A stretch of DNA of 64,000 bases, from positions 62,001-126,000 of the forward strand of contig JAEUIE010000057.1 in assembly GCA_016795155.1 (NCBI GenBank), given 5' to 3'. This document shows, in pieces, positions 37,780-46,614 of the stretch. Origin of the DNA: Planctomycetia bacterium. GTDB lineage: Bacteria > Planctomycetota > Planctomycetia > Gemmatales > HRBIN36. The position numbers and the translations under genes were made by a program. The notes under the pieces were generated by a model. The model saw only the letters and a list, made by a program, of their open reading frames with translations, ran no database searches and was not told the origin of the DNA. How positions within the stretch are numbered: position 1 is the stretch's first letter; every line of letters starts with the position of its first letter.

Positions 37780-39486
37780 ATGTTACGTCTTTGTGTCAAG
37801 AGTTTTATCTGGCTGGGCTTGCTTACATTACTCATCGTCGGTTCATCGCACGTAACAGCTTCGGCTCGTCATGAAGAGAAGCCATTATTCACTCGGCTCA
37901 TTGGTTCACACACACTCATGTTTGTGCATATTCGCGTTGGCGAATACCTGCAGATGCCAATGGTGAAAGGTGTACTGGATAACATGCAGGATGTTCGTGC
38001 GGAGGCAGAAAAAGGAATTCGCCAGGCGTTGGGTGTTGGATTGACCGATCTTGAGACTGCCACCATTTACGTTGATCAGCCTCGCGTAGTAAACGGCGAT
38101 GTTCATGAACCTCGTGAGCCTTACTTTATTTTTCAAACTAAGAAAGAAATACAACTCGATGCACTCAAATCAGCAATTGGGGAACGACAGAACGTCGTCA
38201 AGTTTGGAAAATACGATGTAATGGTAGGAGACAAACTGGCAGTTTCGTTGCTCGACAGCAAAACCATGTTGATGATCGTGATGCAGGATCGGCGGCGTGA
38301 AATGATCCAGCAGGACTGGCTCCTGCACTTCGCCAGTCTGGATGCTGAAAATGAACTGCCTGATGGCTTGAAAGAAAGCGCTGCACTGGCATCTGCCAGC
38401 AAACATATCCTGGTCTCCGGCTTCCATATTCCCAAGGAACTGGGCACTGTACTGCAGGATAAATTGAAGCAGGCTCCTGCTGCCATGGCACCATTCAAGT
38501 CACTGGCTCAAGTGCAATCAGGCGTCATCACTGCTGATTATCTGCCGAACAGCGAAAATGATTTCCAGATGGTATGTCGAGCCCGATTCTCGGAGGAAGG
38601 TCAGGCGAAAGCGGGCATGGGAGCCATTCGGTTTGCTATTGCAGCTGGCAAGATGGCGATGACCAGTTCGCCAGCCAGCAATGATCCTGAGATCAAGGAA
38701 GCGTTCATGCTCGCCAACAAGCAACTCGATGCCATCAAAACCGAAGTCAAGCAATCAGAACTGCATATTTCCTATGGCATGAATAGTAAGTTGATGATAC
38801 CTCTTCTGGCATCCGCCATTGAAAGGGTTCGTAACGCTGCGGATCGTATGATCAGTGGGAGCAATATGCGGCAACTGCTGATTGCCATGCATAATTACCA
38901 CAACGATTATAACTTCATACCACCTGCAGTTTCGATGAAGGATGGAAAGTCACTTCACAGTTGGCGGGTACACATTCTGCCTTACATCGAGCAGGATCAG
39001 CTTTACAAACAGTTGAAGATGGACGAGCCCTGGGACAGCGATCACAACAAGAAATTATTTGAATCGGTTCCCATGCCCAAGATGTTTGCCCATCCAGGCA
39101 AACGAGATGGTGATACGAAGAAGACCTATTATAAAGTGTTCGTCAGCAAACCTGAGAAGCAGCTTCGATCCGGTTTCAGGTTTGGCAGCAAAGTTACCTT
39201 GGGTCAAGTGGCAGTGCAGGATGGAACGAGCAACACCATTGCCATGATCGAATCTGGTCCGCCGGTGCTGTGGTATCAGCCGGAAGATATCGAATTTGAT
39301 GCTACCGTTGCTTTGCCGAAGCTGATCAGCCCCTGGAAGAACAATAAAGTTTCAGTGACCTTTTTTGATGGAACCGTCCGCACCATTTGGCTGGGACAAA
39401 ATGAAGCAGTTTTGAAGGCATTAATTACCGTCAACGGAAATGAAGAGATCGACATTTCCAAGTTGGAAAACGAGGAGAAGAAGTAA
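37780..39486 (+). CDS. Secreted DUF1559-type protein, first of a tandem pair
   Basis: A signal peptide (about residues 1-28) precedes a long N-terminal domain. The last 220 residues carry the DUF1559 signature: SGSNMRQLLIAMHNYHNDYN, LHSWRVHILPYIEQDQLYKQL, DGTSNTIAMIESGP and VTFFDGTVRTIWL. Standard DUF1559 proteins start with a pilin-like N-terminus; here that helix is replaced by an unrelated domain of about 340 residues. The start ATG 37780 has AGGGG at seven bases. The next gene (39532-41232) is a paralogue. Confidence 0.85.
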   Translation: MLRLCVKSFIWLGLLTLLIVGSSHVTASARHEEKPLFTRLIGSHTLMFVHIRVGEYLQMPMVKGVLDNMQDVRAEAEKGIRQALGVGLTDLETATIYVDQPRVVNGDVHEPREPYFIFQTKKEIQLDALKSAIGERQNVVKFGKYDVMVGDKLAVSLLDSKTMLMIVMQDRRREMIQQDWLLHFASLDAENELPDGLKESAALASASKHILVSGFHIPKELGTVLQDKLKQAPAAMAPFKSLAQVQSGVITADYLPNSENDFQMVCRARFSEEGQAKAGMGAIRFAIAAGKMAMTSSPASNDPEIKEAFMLANKQLDAIKTEVKQSELHISYGMNSKLMIPLLASAIERVRNAADRMISGSNMRQLLIAMHNYHNDYNFIPPAVSMKDGKSLHSWRVHILPYIEQDQLYKQLKMDEPWDSDHNKKLFESVPMPKMFAHPGKRDGDTKKTYYKVFVSKPEKQLRSGFRFGSKVTLGQVAVQDGTSNTIAMIESGPPVLWYQPEDIEFDATVALPKLISPWKNNKVSVTFFDGTVRTIWLGQNEAVLKALITVNGNEEIDISKLENEEKK

Positions 39487-39531
39487 ACTCAACTGATTGT
39501 ATTTCTCCGTTAATGCGATAAGGATTCTCAC

Positions 39532-41232
39532 ATGCTGCGACATTGGTTAACGGGTCTATCGTACCTGGGTTGCCTAGCAGTGCTTCTGGCCTGTTCCAGT
39601 TCAGATAAGCTGCAGGCACAGCATGAAGCCAAGCCGTGGTTCGCGAGGTTGATTGGCCCGCAGACCATGGTGTTCGGACACCTGCGTGTTTACGATACAC
39701 TGCAAAGGCCGTTCTTCAAAATGGTGCGACAGCAATTAAAGCAATCGGGCATCGAGCCGTTCAAAGAAATGGAAAAGATGCTGGGCATTGGCCTGGATGA
39801 CATCGATAGCGTAACGGTTTATGTGGAACAGCCGGAGATTGATAATGGCAGACCGAAGGAACCACGGAGGCCGCACATTTTAATTAGTGGCAGGAAGCCG
39901 ATTGCTGGTGATGTTGTGCGCAAATCGCTGGGGGATGAAGTAGCAACTACAAAGTTTGGTAAATATGAACTGCAGCAAGGGAAGAGTATGGCATACTCGC
40001 TGCTGGATGAGAAGACTTTGCTGTTGTTTTCTATTCCAACTGGCCCGCAACGAGTGGATCAACAGTATTTCCTGCCTTACTTTACACAGTTGGAAGCTGA
40101 GGTTGAAGTCAACAAAGCAATGCTGGAAAGCATCAATCTGGCAGTCGGTGGCAAGTATGCAGGAGTTGCTGGTTTTCGGATTCCGGAGGAACTGTCAACA
40201 TTATTGCAGGCAGAGATGAACAATGTGCCACCAGCCGCTACTCCATTCAAAGCACTTGTCAAAGTACAGTCAGGCCAGGTGAGCCTGCAATTTGTGGACG
40301 ACAGCCCCAACGATATCCAGTTGCAGGTTCGTGGTCGGTTTCAAGACGAGAAGGCAGCCCAGGCAGGTCTGGGATCCATCAAGTTTGCCATAGCTGCTGC
40401 CAAGATGTCTGTTTCCAGTATTGTTGGCGGAAATGCGGCTGAGAACAAAGTTACAGCGCAAGCGATCACCAGGTTATTCGAGGCCATTAAAACGGAAACC
40501 AAAGGCAGTGAAGTACATCTTTCCTACGAGGCCAATACTCCCATACTCATGGCATTATTGTTGCCTGCTATTCAGAAAGTGCGCGTTGCAGCCAACCGCA
40601 CTGTGAGTGGTAATAACATGCGACAGGCATTGATTGCCATGCACAATTATTACAACGATTATGATCGCTTGCCTGATGTGGTCAGCATGAAGGAAGGCAA
40701 GCCATTGCACAGTTGGCGAGTGCATATTCTGCCTTACGTCGAGTATGACCAACTGTACAAACAGATCAAACTGGACGAACCATGGGACAGTGAACACAAC
40801 TTGAAGATATTCGAATCAGTGCCGATCCCCAAAATCTATGATCACCCTGGGCAGAACGAAGGAGCAAACAGGAAGACATACTACAAGGCCTTCTACAGCA
40901 AGCCTGACAAGAATCCTGCTGCAGGGTTCAAACTAGGAGCACGTACCACGTTTGCCACCATGGTTGATGGGACCAGCAACACCATTGCCCTGGTGGAAGC
41001 AGGTCCGCCTGTGCTCTGGTACAAGCCGGAGGATATTGAGTTCGATCCGAATGTACCGTTACCAAAGATGGTAAGCCCGTGGCCTGATAACCGCGTTCAG
41101 GTGGCTTTCTTTGATGGTCATATTCAGTCGTTGTGGCTCGGTCAGAAGGAAGATTTGTGGAAAGCGTCTATCACTGCGAACGGTGGCGAAGTGGTGGATC
41201 GGTCAGGGCTGGAGTTGAAGGAGAAGAAATAG
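39532..41232 (+). CDS. Secreted DUF1559-type protein, second of a tandem pair
   Basis: A 566-residue paralogue of the upstream gene, similar along its whole length, including the N-terminal domain (FARLIGPQTMVFGHLRVYDT against FTRLIGSHTLMFVHIRVGEY) and the C-terminal DUF1559 motifs (GNNMRQALIAMHNYYNDYD; LHSWRVHILPYVEYDQLYKQ). A signal peptide and AAGGA precede it. The gap to the first copy is 45 bases. Secreted cell-surface or pilin-related roles have been suggested for the family, without proof. Confidence 0.85.
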   Translation: MLRHWLTGLSYLGCLAVLLACSSSDKLQAQHEAKPWFARLIGPQTMVFGHLRVYDTLQRPFFKMVRQQLKQSGIEPFKEMEKMLGIGLDDIDSVTVYVEQPEIDNGRPKEPRRPHILISGRKPIAGDVVRKSLGDEVATTKFGKYELQQGKSMAYSLLDEKTLLLFSIPTGPQRVDQQYFLPYFTQLEAEVEVNKAMLESINLAVGGKYAGVAGFRIPEELSTLLQAEMNNVPPAATPFKALVKVQSGQVSLQFVDDSPNDIQLQVRGRFQDEKAAQAGLGSIKFAIAAAKMSVSSIVGGNAAENKVTAQAITRLFEAIKTETKGSEVHLSYEANTPILMALLLPAIQKVRVAANRTVSGNNMRQALIAMHNYYNDYDRLPDVVSMKEGKPLHSWRVHILPYVEYDQLYKQIKLDEPWDSEHNLKIFESVPIPKIYDHPGQNEGANRKTYYKAFYSKPDKNPAAGFKLGARTTFATMVDGTSNTIALVEAGPPVLWYKPEDIEFDPNVPLPKMVSPWPDNRVQVAFFDGHIQSLWLGQKEDLWKASITANGGEVVDRSGLELKEKK

Positions 41233-41282
41233 GTCAGCCGCCAACCCGCCACTGGCTTAAAGAGCCGATGGCTAAAAGAAAT

Positions 41283-41753
41283 TTACTTGCCTCCCAGTTG
41301 GTTCAGCAGACTTACTAATTCAATCGCGGCCAGGGCGGAGTCGCTGCCTTTGTTGCCTGCTTTGCCGCCGGCGCGGTTTTGTGCCTGCTCCAGAGTATCG
41401 CAGGTGAGTACGCCGAAAATGACGGGGATACCGGTTTCTATCGCGACCGATGCAATGCCACCTGCAGCCTGGCTGCAGACATAATCGTAATGATCGGTTT
41501 CCCCTTTGATGACACAACCCAGACAAATGACAGCAGCATACTTTTGCGATTCGGCCAGTTTTTTGGCAATGAAAGGCAGTTCAAATGCTCCGGGCACCCA
41601 GATCAAATCTAACTGATCATCGGCAATGCCATGCCGGGTGAATGCATCTTCAGCGCCTTCGATGAGGCGATCCACAATCAATTGGTTGAACCGCGATGCG
41701 ACAATGGCAAATCGCCCGGCAAAGGGTGTCAGTAAACCTTCGATGATATTCAT
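41283..41753 (-). CDS. ribH: 6,7-dimethyl-8-ribityllumazine synthase
   Basis: Makes the lumazine precursor of riboflavin from the ribityl-pyrimidine and the butanone phosphate. The 156-residue sequence has the family marks GAFELPFIAKKL, LGCVIKGETDHYDYV and a normal length. Lumazine synthase assembles into pentamers or capsids. It stands divergent to the methanofuran cluster at 41829, with a shared intergenic region of 75 bases. Confidence 0.96.
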   Translation of the reverse strand: MNIIEGLLTPFAGRFAIVASRFNQLIVDRLIEGAEDAFTRHGIADDQLDLIWVPGAFELPFIAKKLAESQKYAAVICLGCVIKGETDHYDYVCSQAAGGIASVAIETGIPVIFGVLTCDTLEQAQNRAGGKAGNKGSDSALAAIELVSLLNQLGGK

Positions 41754-41828
41754 GCATTCATTATCTTGTATTCCGGGTGATTTGTCCTTACGATCCTTTC
41801 GATAGTCAAAACAGGTTCTTTACCAGAA

Positions 41829-42863
41829 ATGGAAACGGTAACGATTATGCCAGAGGTGCTGGGGATAGATATTGGTGGTGCGAACCTGAAAGCAGCCAAC
41901 ACGCGGGGCGAGGCGGTGATTTTGCCATTCCCGCTATGGAAACAGCCTGACAAGCTGGCTGGCGGTCTGATGGAACTTTTAGTACGGCTGCCTCACAAGG
42001 GGCCAGTAGCCATCACCATGACCGGTGAACTATGCGACTGCTTTGAAAGTCGCAGCACGGGGGTGCGACATATTCTGAAGGCTGCAGTAGAAGCGTTCAA
42101 GAATCAGCCTGTCTTTGTCTGGAGAAACGATGCTCGCTGGGCCAGCACCAGTCATGCCCACGATGATCCCATGCCGGTCGCCTCGGCCAACTGGCTCGCC
42201 TCTGCAACTTACTGTGCCCGTTACCTTCCTCACGACAGCGGTTGGTTTTTTGACCTCGGCTCCACCACGCTGGACATGATACCGGTTGATCAGGGCAAAG
42301 TAGTTTCCACCAGCAGAACCGATCTGGACCGATTGTATGCAGGTGAACTGGCTTACCTCGGTGCCAGCCGAACGCCAGTGTGCCACTTGCTGCAACAGGC
42401 TGATCTGGAAGAAAAGACAATTACGCTGGCAGCAGAGTTCTTTGCCACGCTCGATGATGCCATGATCATTCTTGGTTATTCACCTGAACAGCAGGATGAC
42501 CGACAGACTGCAGATGGCAAGCCCCGCACCAGGGCTTATGCTCTTGCCCGCATGGCACGCATGGCTTGTTCTGACCTGGATGAACTGGGAGAAGCGAACG
42601 TTCAGCTTCTGAGTGAACAAGTTATCGCAGCGTTTCGAGAAAAGCTGAGTGGCCAACTGCAGCGAGCACAACTTAGTTCCCATCCCTGGGGTGGCATCAT
42701 CCTGGCTGGTTCTGGCGAAGGCATCCTGGCAGAAGAAGTTGCCATGCTGGATGATACAACGAATCCGGTGGTTTCCATGACTGGACGATTGGGGCCGGAT
42801 GTTTCCTCAGCGCTGGCAGCTTACTCGGTAGCAGTGCTCTTATCGGAAAGGCAATCCAAATGA
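41829..42863 (+). CDS. mfnF: Methanofuran pathway protein of the MfnF/hydantoinase-oxoprolinase-like family
   Basis: A 344-residue ASKHA-fold protein beginning VLGIDIGGANLKAANTRG. The central DLGSTTLDMIPVD is the second phosphate-binding motif. The family is known as 'H4MPT-linked C1 transfer pathway protein'; the archaeal member MfnF condenses the furan diphosphate with gamma-glutamyltyramine. I base the symbol on family resemblance plus the adjoining kinase and mfnB. A second ATG at 41847 could be the start. The stop overlaps the next ATG (ATGA). Confidence 0.8.
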   Translation: METVTIMPEVLGIDIGGANLKAANTRGEAVILPFPLWKQPDKLAGGLMELLVRLPHKGPVAITMTGELCDCFESRSTGVRHILKAAVEAFKNQPVFVWRNDARWASTSHAHDDPMPVASANWLASATYCARYLPHDSGWFFDLGSTTLDMIPVDQGKVVSTSRTDLDRLYAGELAYLGASRTPVCHLLQQADLEEKTITLAAEFFATLDDAMIILGYSPEQQDDRQTADGKPRTRAYALARMARMACSDLDELGEANVQLLSEQVIAAFREKLSGQLQRAQLSSHPWGGIILAGSGEGILAEEVAMLDDTTNPVVSMTGRLGPDVSSALAAYSVAVLLSERQSK

Positions 42864-43516
42864 AGAAGCGACCGGTGGTCATTAAAGTGGGTGGAAGCCT
42901 GCTCACCCTAAAAGCACTGATTCGGGAACTCGATGAGTTTCTCGATCATGTCGGCACGCATCAGGTGGTGCTGCTCACCGGTGGTGGCTTGGCGGTTAAA
43001 TCCTTGCGAAATATGAAAGGTAAAGCCCGGCTGCCTGAAGAACAGGCCCACTGGCAATGCATCAGGCTGATGAGTGATCTGACTCGATCACTCTGTGAAC
43101 AACTGCCCAATTCGGTAGCAGTCAGTACCTGGGACGAAGTGGAAGCCGCGTGGAAATCGGATCGCTATCCCTGCTTCATGGTGGAATCGTTCCTGCGAAC
43201 GGATGAAGAAAACAAGAATCACTTGCCTCATACGTGGGATGTCAGCAGCGACAGCATTGCAGCCCACCTGGCAGCGAAGTACAAAGCCAATTTGATACTG
43301 CTCAAAGCCTGCGAGTTGCCCGCCAGGCAAGTGAAAGCGGAAACACTGGTGAAAAAGGGCATTGTGGATGCATGGTTTCCGCAAGCAGTGAAAAAAGTCA
43401 AACGCTGGGAAGTCAGGAATCTTCCCGGAGGTACTGCACCAGAGATAGCACTCGATCTTTCTTCAATTGCTGGGCGCGGTCGTTCCCGTCGCAAACCACG
43501 CCGCGTACCGCGATGA
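42860..43516 (+). CDS. mfnE: Amino-acid-kinase-fold protein, MfnE-like
   Basis: A 218-residue kinase of the aspartokinase fold. It has VIKVGGSLLTLKALIREL at the start, VVLLTGGGLAVKSLR as the nucleotide-binding loop and HTWDVSSDSIAAHLAAKY as the active-site segment. In methanogens MfnE phosphorylates the aminomethylfuran phosphate to the diphosphate. The gene is coupled to the mfnF-like gene. Its last 104 bases overlap, tail to tail, with mfnB on the other strand. The basic C-terminal tail (GRGRSRRKPRRVPR) looks unusual. Confidence 0.78.
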   Translation: MKKRPVVIKVGGSLLTLKALIRELDEFLDHVGTHQVVLLTGGGLAVKSLRNMKGKARLPEEQAHWQCIRLMSDLTRSLCEQLPNSVAVSTWDEVEAAWKSDRYPCFMVESFLRTDEENKNHLPHTWDVSSDSIAAHLAAKYKANLILLKACELPARQVKAETLVKKGIVDAWFPQAVKKVKRWEVRNLPGGTAPEIALDLSSIAGRGRSRRKPRRVPR

Positions 43517-44123
43517 TATCAGGCACCACTTCCTTCTTCAGCACAGCAATATCGTGGATGCGCAATGAGCCAGCCAGGGCTAGTGCAATGTCGTGGCATC
43601 GACAGAGTTTCTGCCATCGTTGCAACTGTCGAAGCGAACACCAATCAAGCAGACTGCTGCCATCCTTGATGCTGGTATCAACAAGGAGAACAGGGGTATG
43701 TGCTGATAGCAATCGAGCCAATTCTACCCATCGAAACATTTCATCGAAGTGTATGCCATGTACGCGAACATGGTCAGCATAAACAACGCCAACCATTTGA
43801 GTGGGATGCAGTCGCTGTTGTAATTGAAACCAGTATCGATTGGCACGTTGTCGGTCTGCCAGTGTCGTCAACCGGGAAAGACCTACCTTGGCCCAGATAA
43901 TGCCAGAAGGAATTGGCTGGTGTTTTGCTTGGAACCATTCACCTAGAGCCATGCTGACAGGTATATTGCCTGCTTGTTTCACAATGTTTGAAACCAGTAA
44001 ATTGGATGGACGGCCTAGTGAGCCGCGCGAGGGATTTTTGATATCCAGGATGTCCACGCCAGCCTGAAGGGCATCGTGAGCTTCCTGTTCGGTTCGTACA
44101 CTGACCAGCAGACGGGTTTTCAT
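43413..44123 (-). CDS. mfnB: (5-formylfuran-3-yl)methyl phosphate synthase
   Basis: A 236-residue TIM-barrel enzyme (DUF556) that makes the furan ring of methanofuran from two molecules of glyceraldehyde 3-phosphate. It shows the family's LLVSVRTEQEAHDALQAG opening, the Lys in VDILDIKNPSRGSLGRP and the second Lys in IWAKVGL. I start at ATG 44123; an upstream extension to 44171 has no support. The overlap with the kinase gene shows they converge. Confidence 0.88.
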   Translation of the reverse strand: MKTRLLVSVRTEQEAHDALQAGVDILDIKNPSRGSLGRPSNLLVSNIVKQAGNIPVSMALGEWFQAKHQPIPSGIIWAKVGLSRLTTLADRQRANRYWFQLQQRLHPTQMVGVVYADHVRVHGIHFDEMFRWVELARLLSAHTPVLLVDTSIKDGSSLLDWCSLRQLQRWQKLCRCHDIALALAGSLRIHDIAVLKKEVVPDIIAVRGVVCDGNDRAQQLKKDRVLSLVQYLREDS

Positions 44124-44201
44124 GGAAATCAAATGCAGTTGATTACAAATACGCTGCTGATAGATCAGCATAACCCATTTACATTAGATGAAATAGTGCC
44201 T

Positions 44202-45422
44202 ATGCCCACTCTTGCTTACATTGCGCTCGGAAGTAACCTTGGCGACCGTGCTGGTTATCTGCAGGCAGCTATTTCCCGGTTGCAGCAGGAACCCGGCATT
44301 CGGGTGGTGAATGTTTCCAGTCATTGGGAAACTTCTCCTGTGGGCGGCCCGGCCGGGCAGGGGGCATATCTGAATGCTGCTGCTATTCTGGAAACGGACT
44401 TATCGCCAAAGGCTTTGTTGAAGGCACTGTTGCAGGTGGAAGCGGAGCAGGACAGAAAGCGTCAGGAACGCTTTGGACCTCGCACGCTTGATCTGGACAT
44501 CATGCTCTATGGCGATCAGGTGGTGAAAGAGCCGGATTTGACCATTCCCCATCCTCGCTTGCACGAACGTCGGTTCATGCTGGGGCCACTGGCCGAGATT
44601 GCTCCCCAGGTTGTACATCCTGTATTCAAGCGTACTATAGCGCAATTACTTTCGGAATCAGGTCATCGTCCGTTGTTGGGCAAGCGTGCGCTGGTAACCG
44701 GCGCATCCAGTGGTATTGGCAAAGCTATTGCGTTGCAGTTGGCGGAGCATGGTGCCGATGTCATCGTCCATGCAAGGCAATCTGGTGCAGCGCTGGATCA
44801 GACTGCTTCAGCTATCCAGGCGATGGGCCGATTTTCGCACACGTTGCTGGCTGATCTTGCGTATCAAACTGCCTGCACAAAACTGGCAGAGGAAGCATGG
44901 AACCACTGGCAGGGTCTCGAAATTCTGGTGTGCAATGCCGGTAGTGATATTCTCACTGGTGCAGGCAAGGCTATGAGCTATGAAGCCAAGCTGGAATCAC
45001 TCTGGCATGTGGATGTTGCAGGCACCATTCACCTGTCCCGTTCGGTGGGCGCTCGGATGAAGCAAGCCGGGCAGGGTACGATTTTGACCATGGGCTGGGA
45101 TCAGGCTGAATATGGTTTTGATGGGGAAAGTGGCGAACTCTTTTGTACAGCCAAAGCTGCTGTAGCTGGGTTTACTCGCAGCCTGTCGCTTAACCTGGCA
45201 CCCGAAGTGCGAGTAAATGGATTGGCACCAGGTTGGATCAAAACCAAGTGGGGTGAAAAGGCGCCGGCAGAATGGCAGGAACGGGCAATCCAGGAAGCTC
45301 CATTACGTCGCTGGGGCACTCCCGAAGAGATTGCGAAAACGGCAGCCTGGCTTTGTTCGCCCGATGCGAACTTCATCACCGGGCAGATGGTGCGAATCAA
45401 CGGCGGCGTGATCCGCCATTGA
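44202..45422 (+). CDS. Fusion of 6-hydroxymethyl-dihydropterin pyrophosphokinase (FolK) with a short-chain dehydrogenase
   Basis: A 406-residue protein. Residues 1-155 are a complete HPPK: GSNLGDR (10-16), the Mg-binding Asp pair in RTLDLDIMLYGD (about 97 and 99), and HPRLHERRFMLGPL. Residues 160-406 form an SDR with the nucleotide motif TGASSGIG (166-173) and NAG (245-247). The catalytic motif YxxxK reads FCTAK (314-318), so Phe replaces Tyr, and the Ser of the usual ITxxGS step is absent (ILTMGWD). FolM/PTR1 pteridine reductases belong to this SDR class. Position beside methanofuran genes suggests pterin work, perhaps tetrahydromethanopterin. Confidence 0.88.
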   Translation: MPTLAYIALGSNLGDRAGYLQAAISRLQQEPGIRVVNVSSHWETSPVGGPAGQGAYLNAAAILETDLSPKALLKALLQVEAEQDRKRQERFGPRTLDLDIMLYGDQVVKEPDLTIPHPRLHERRFMLGPLAEIAPQVVHPVFKRTIAQLLSESGHRPLLGKRALVTGASSGIGKAIALQLAEHGADVIVHARQSGAALDQTASAIQAMGRFSHTLLADLAYQTACTKLAEEAWNHWQGLEILVCNAGSDILTGAGKAMSYEAKLESLWHVDVAGTIHLSRSVGARMKQAGQGTILTMGWDQAEYGFDGESGELFCTAKAAVAGFTRSLSLNLAPEVRVNGLAPGWIKTKWGEKAPAEWQERAIQEAPLRRWGTPEEIAKTAAWLCSPDANFITGQMVRINGGVIRH

Positions 45423-45767
45423 TCAGCCGACTTTCAAGAGTTCCACTTCAAACGTCAACTCGGCATTGGAAGGAATAATGGGAGGATAGCCTCGCTCGCC
45501 ATACGCCAGGTTACCTGGAATAACGAGCTTGCGCTTACCACCCGGCATCATGCCGGCAACACCTTCGTCCCAGCCTTTGATCACCATGCCTTTGCCGAGC
45601 ACAAAGTCAAAAGGTTTCTTGCGATCATGGCTGCTGTCGAATTTGCTGCCGTTTTTCAGCCAGCCGGTGTAATGGACGGATACCTTGTCGCCCGACTTGG
45701 CAGCGGTGCCTTGTCCGGTGGCAATGTCTTCAATGGATAAGCCGCTTGCAGTTACAGGCACGTTCAC
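45423..45767 (-). CDS. FKBP-type peptidyl-prolyl isomerase, soluble
   Basis: A 114-residue single FKBP domain. It has [16 protein letters not shown], the core [23 protein letters not shown] and [25 protein letters not shown]. The start is GTG 45767, with a second GTG six bases on. No signal peptide is visible, so it acts in the cytoplasm. It follows, on the same strand and 28 bases downstream, a membrane-tethered isomerase of the same family. Confidence 0.93.
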   Translation of the reverse strand: MNVPVTASGLSIEDIATGQGTAAKSGDKVSVHYTGWLKNGSKFDSSHDRKKPFDFVLGKGMVIKGWDEGVAGMMPGGKRKLVIPGNLAYGERGYPPIIPSNAELTFEVELLKVG

Positions 45768-45795
45768 CTCAATTCTTCTGAAGAAGGTGATTTGT

Positions 45796-46380
45796 CTATT
45801 TACGATTGGTCACGCTGACGACTTCGATTTCAAAGAAAAGATCAGCGCGAGGTGGAATAACAGGGGGTTGTCCACCCTCACCATAAGCCAATTGATACGG
45901 AATGATGAGCTTGCGTTTACTGCCAGCTTGCATGCCGAGTAAGCCTATTTCCCAGCCTTTAATAACTCGACCTTCGCCGATGGTAACAGAATAAGGCGCT
46001 TTACCAACGTTGCTGTCGAATTTTTCGCCCGTTTTGAGTGTACCGGTGTAAATGACACCGATCTTGGAGCCGATTTTGGCTTTATCCCCGTTGCCCGTAG
46101 CCAGATCGATGTATTTGAGTCCGGAATCAGTTGTTACCTCTTTCTGCTTCTCTTTGGGGATATCTTCGCTAATTACAGGAGCAGCAGGCGGAGGTGGCGC
46201 GTTATGAGATTCAAATTCATTTTTGATCCGGTCAGTTAATGAATCTGGATTGCCACGAAATGACAGGAAAACTGTTAGCAGGCCCAACGTAACGATTGCA
46301 ATGATAACGTAAAGCAATTCCTGTTTGAAAATACCAAGTCGACTCACGAAAGAACCTCCGCTCGGGTGTACTTTTCCCAT
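45796..46380 (-). CDS. FKBP-type peptidyl-prolyl isomerase with membrane anchor
   Basis: A 194-residue protein with one membrane span (about 22-41), a Pro-rich linker and an FKBP domain from about residue 85. The domain shows [38 protein letters not shown] and [25 protein letters not shown]. The FKBP domain should be on the far side of the membrane. It is the first gene of a two-gene operon of isomerases. Confidence 0.92.
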   Translation of the reverse strand: MGKVHPSGGSFVSRLGIFKQELLYVIIAIVTLGLLTVFLSFRGNPDSLTDRIKNEFESHNAPPPPAAPVISEDIPKEKQKEVTTDSGLKYIDLATGNGDKAKIGSKIGVIYTGTLKTGEKFDSNVGKAPYSVTIGEGRVIKGWEIGLLGMQAGSKRKLIIPYQLAYGEGGQPPVIPPRADLFFEIEVVSVTNRK

Positions 46381-46614
46381 GTGACATTATCTATCCTATC
46401 GAGAGATTTCTGAATGAGGCAAGTAATTTTCAACCAGAAGTGAAACCAAAAGAGGCTGTGTTTAGTATATTTTCGTGACTGTCAGGATGGAGGACAACCT
46501 TATAAACTCATGATTTTCTCACGCAAAATGAAATGTTGAGGAGTGTGCCGATAGTTGATAGTGAGTTTATCTGTTTAACGTAAGATACATGTATCACACC
46601 GGAAGAGACCCACG

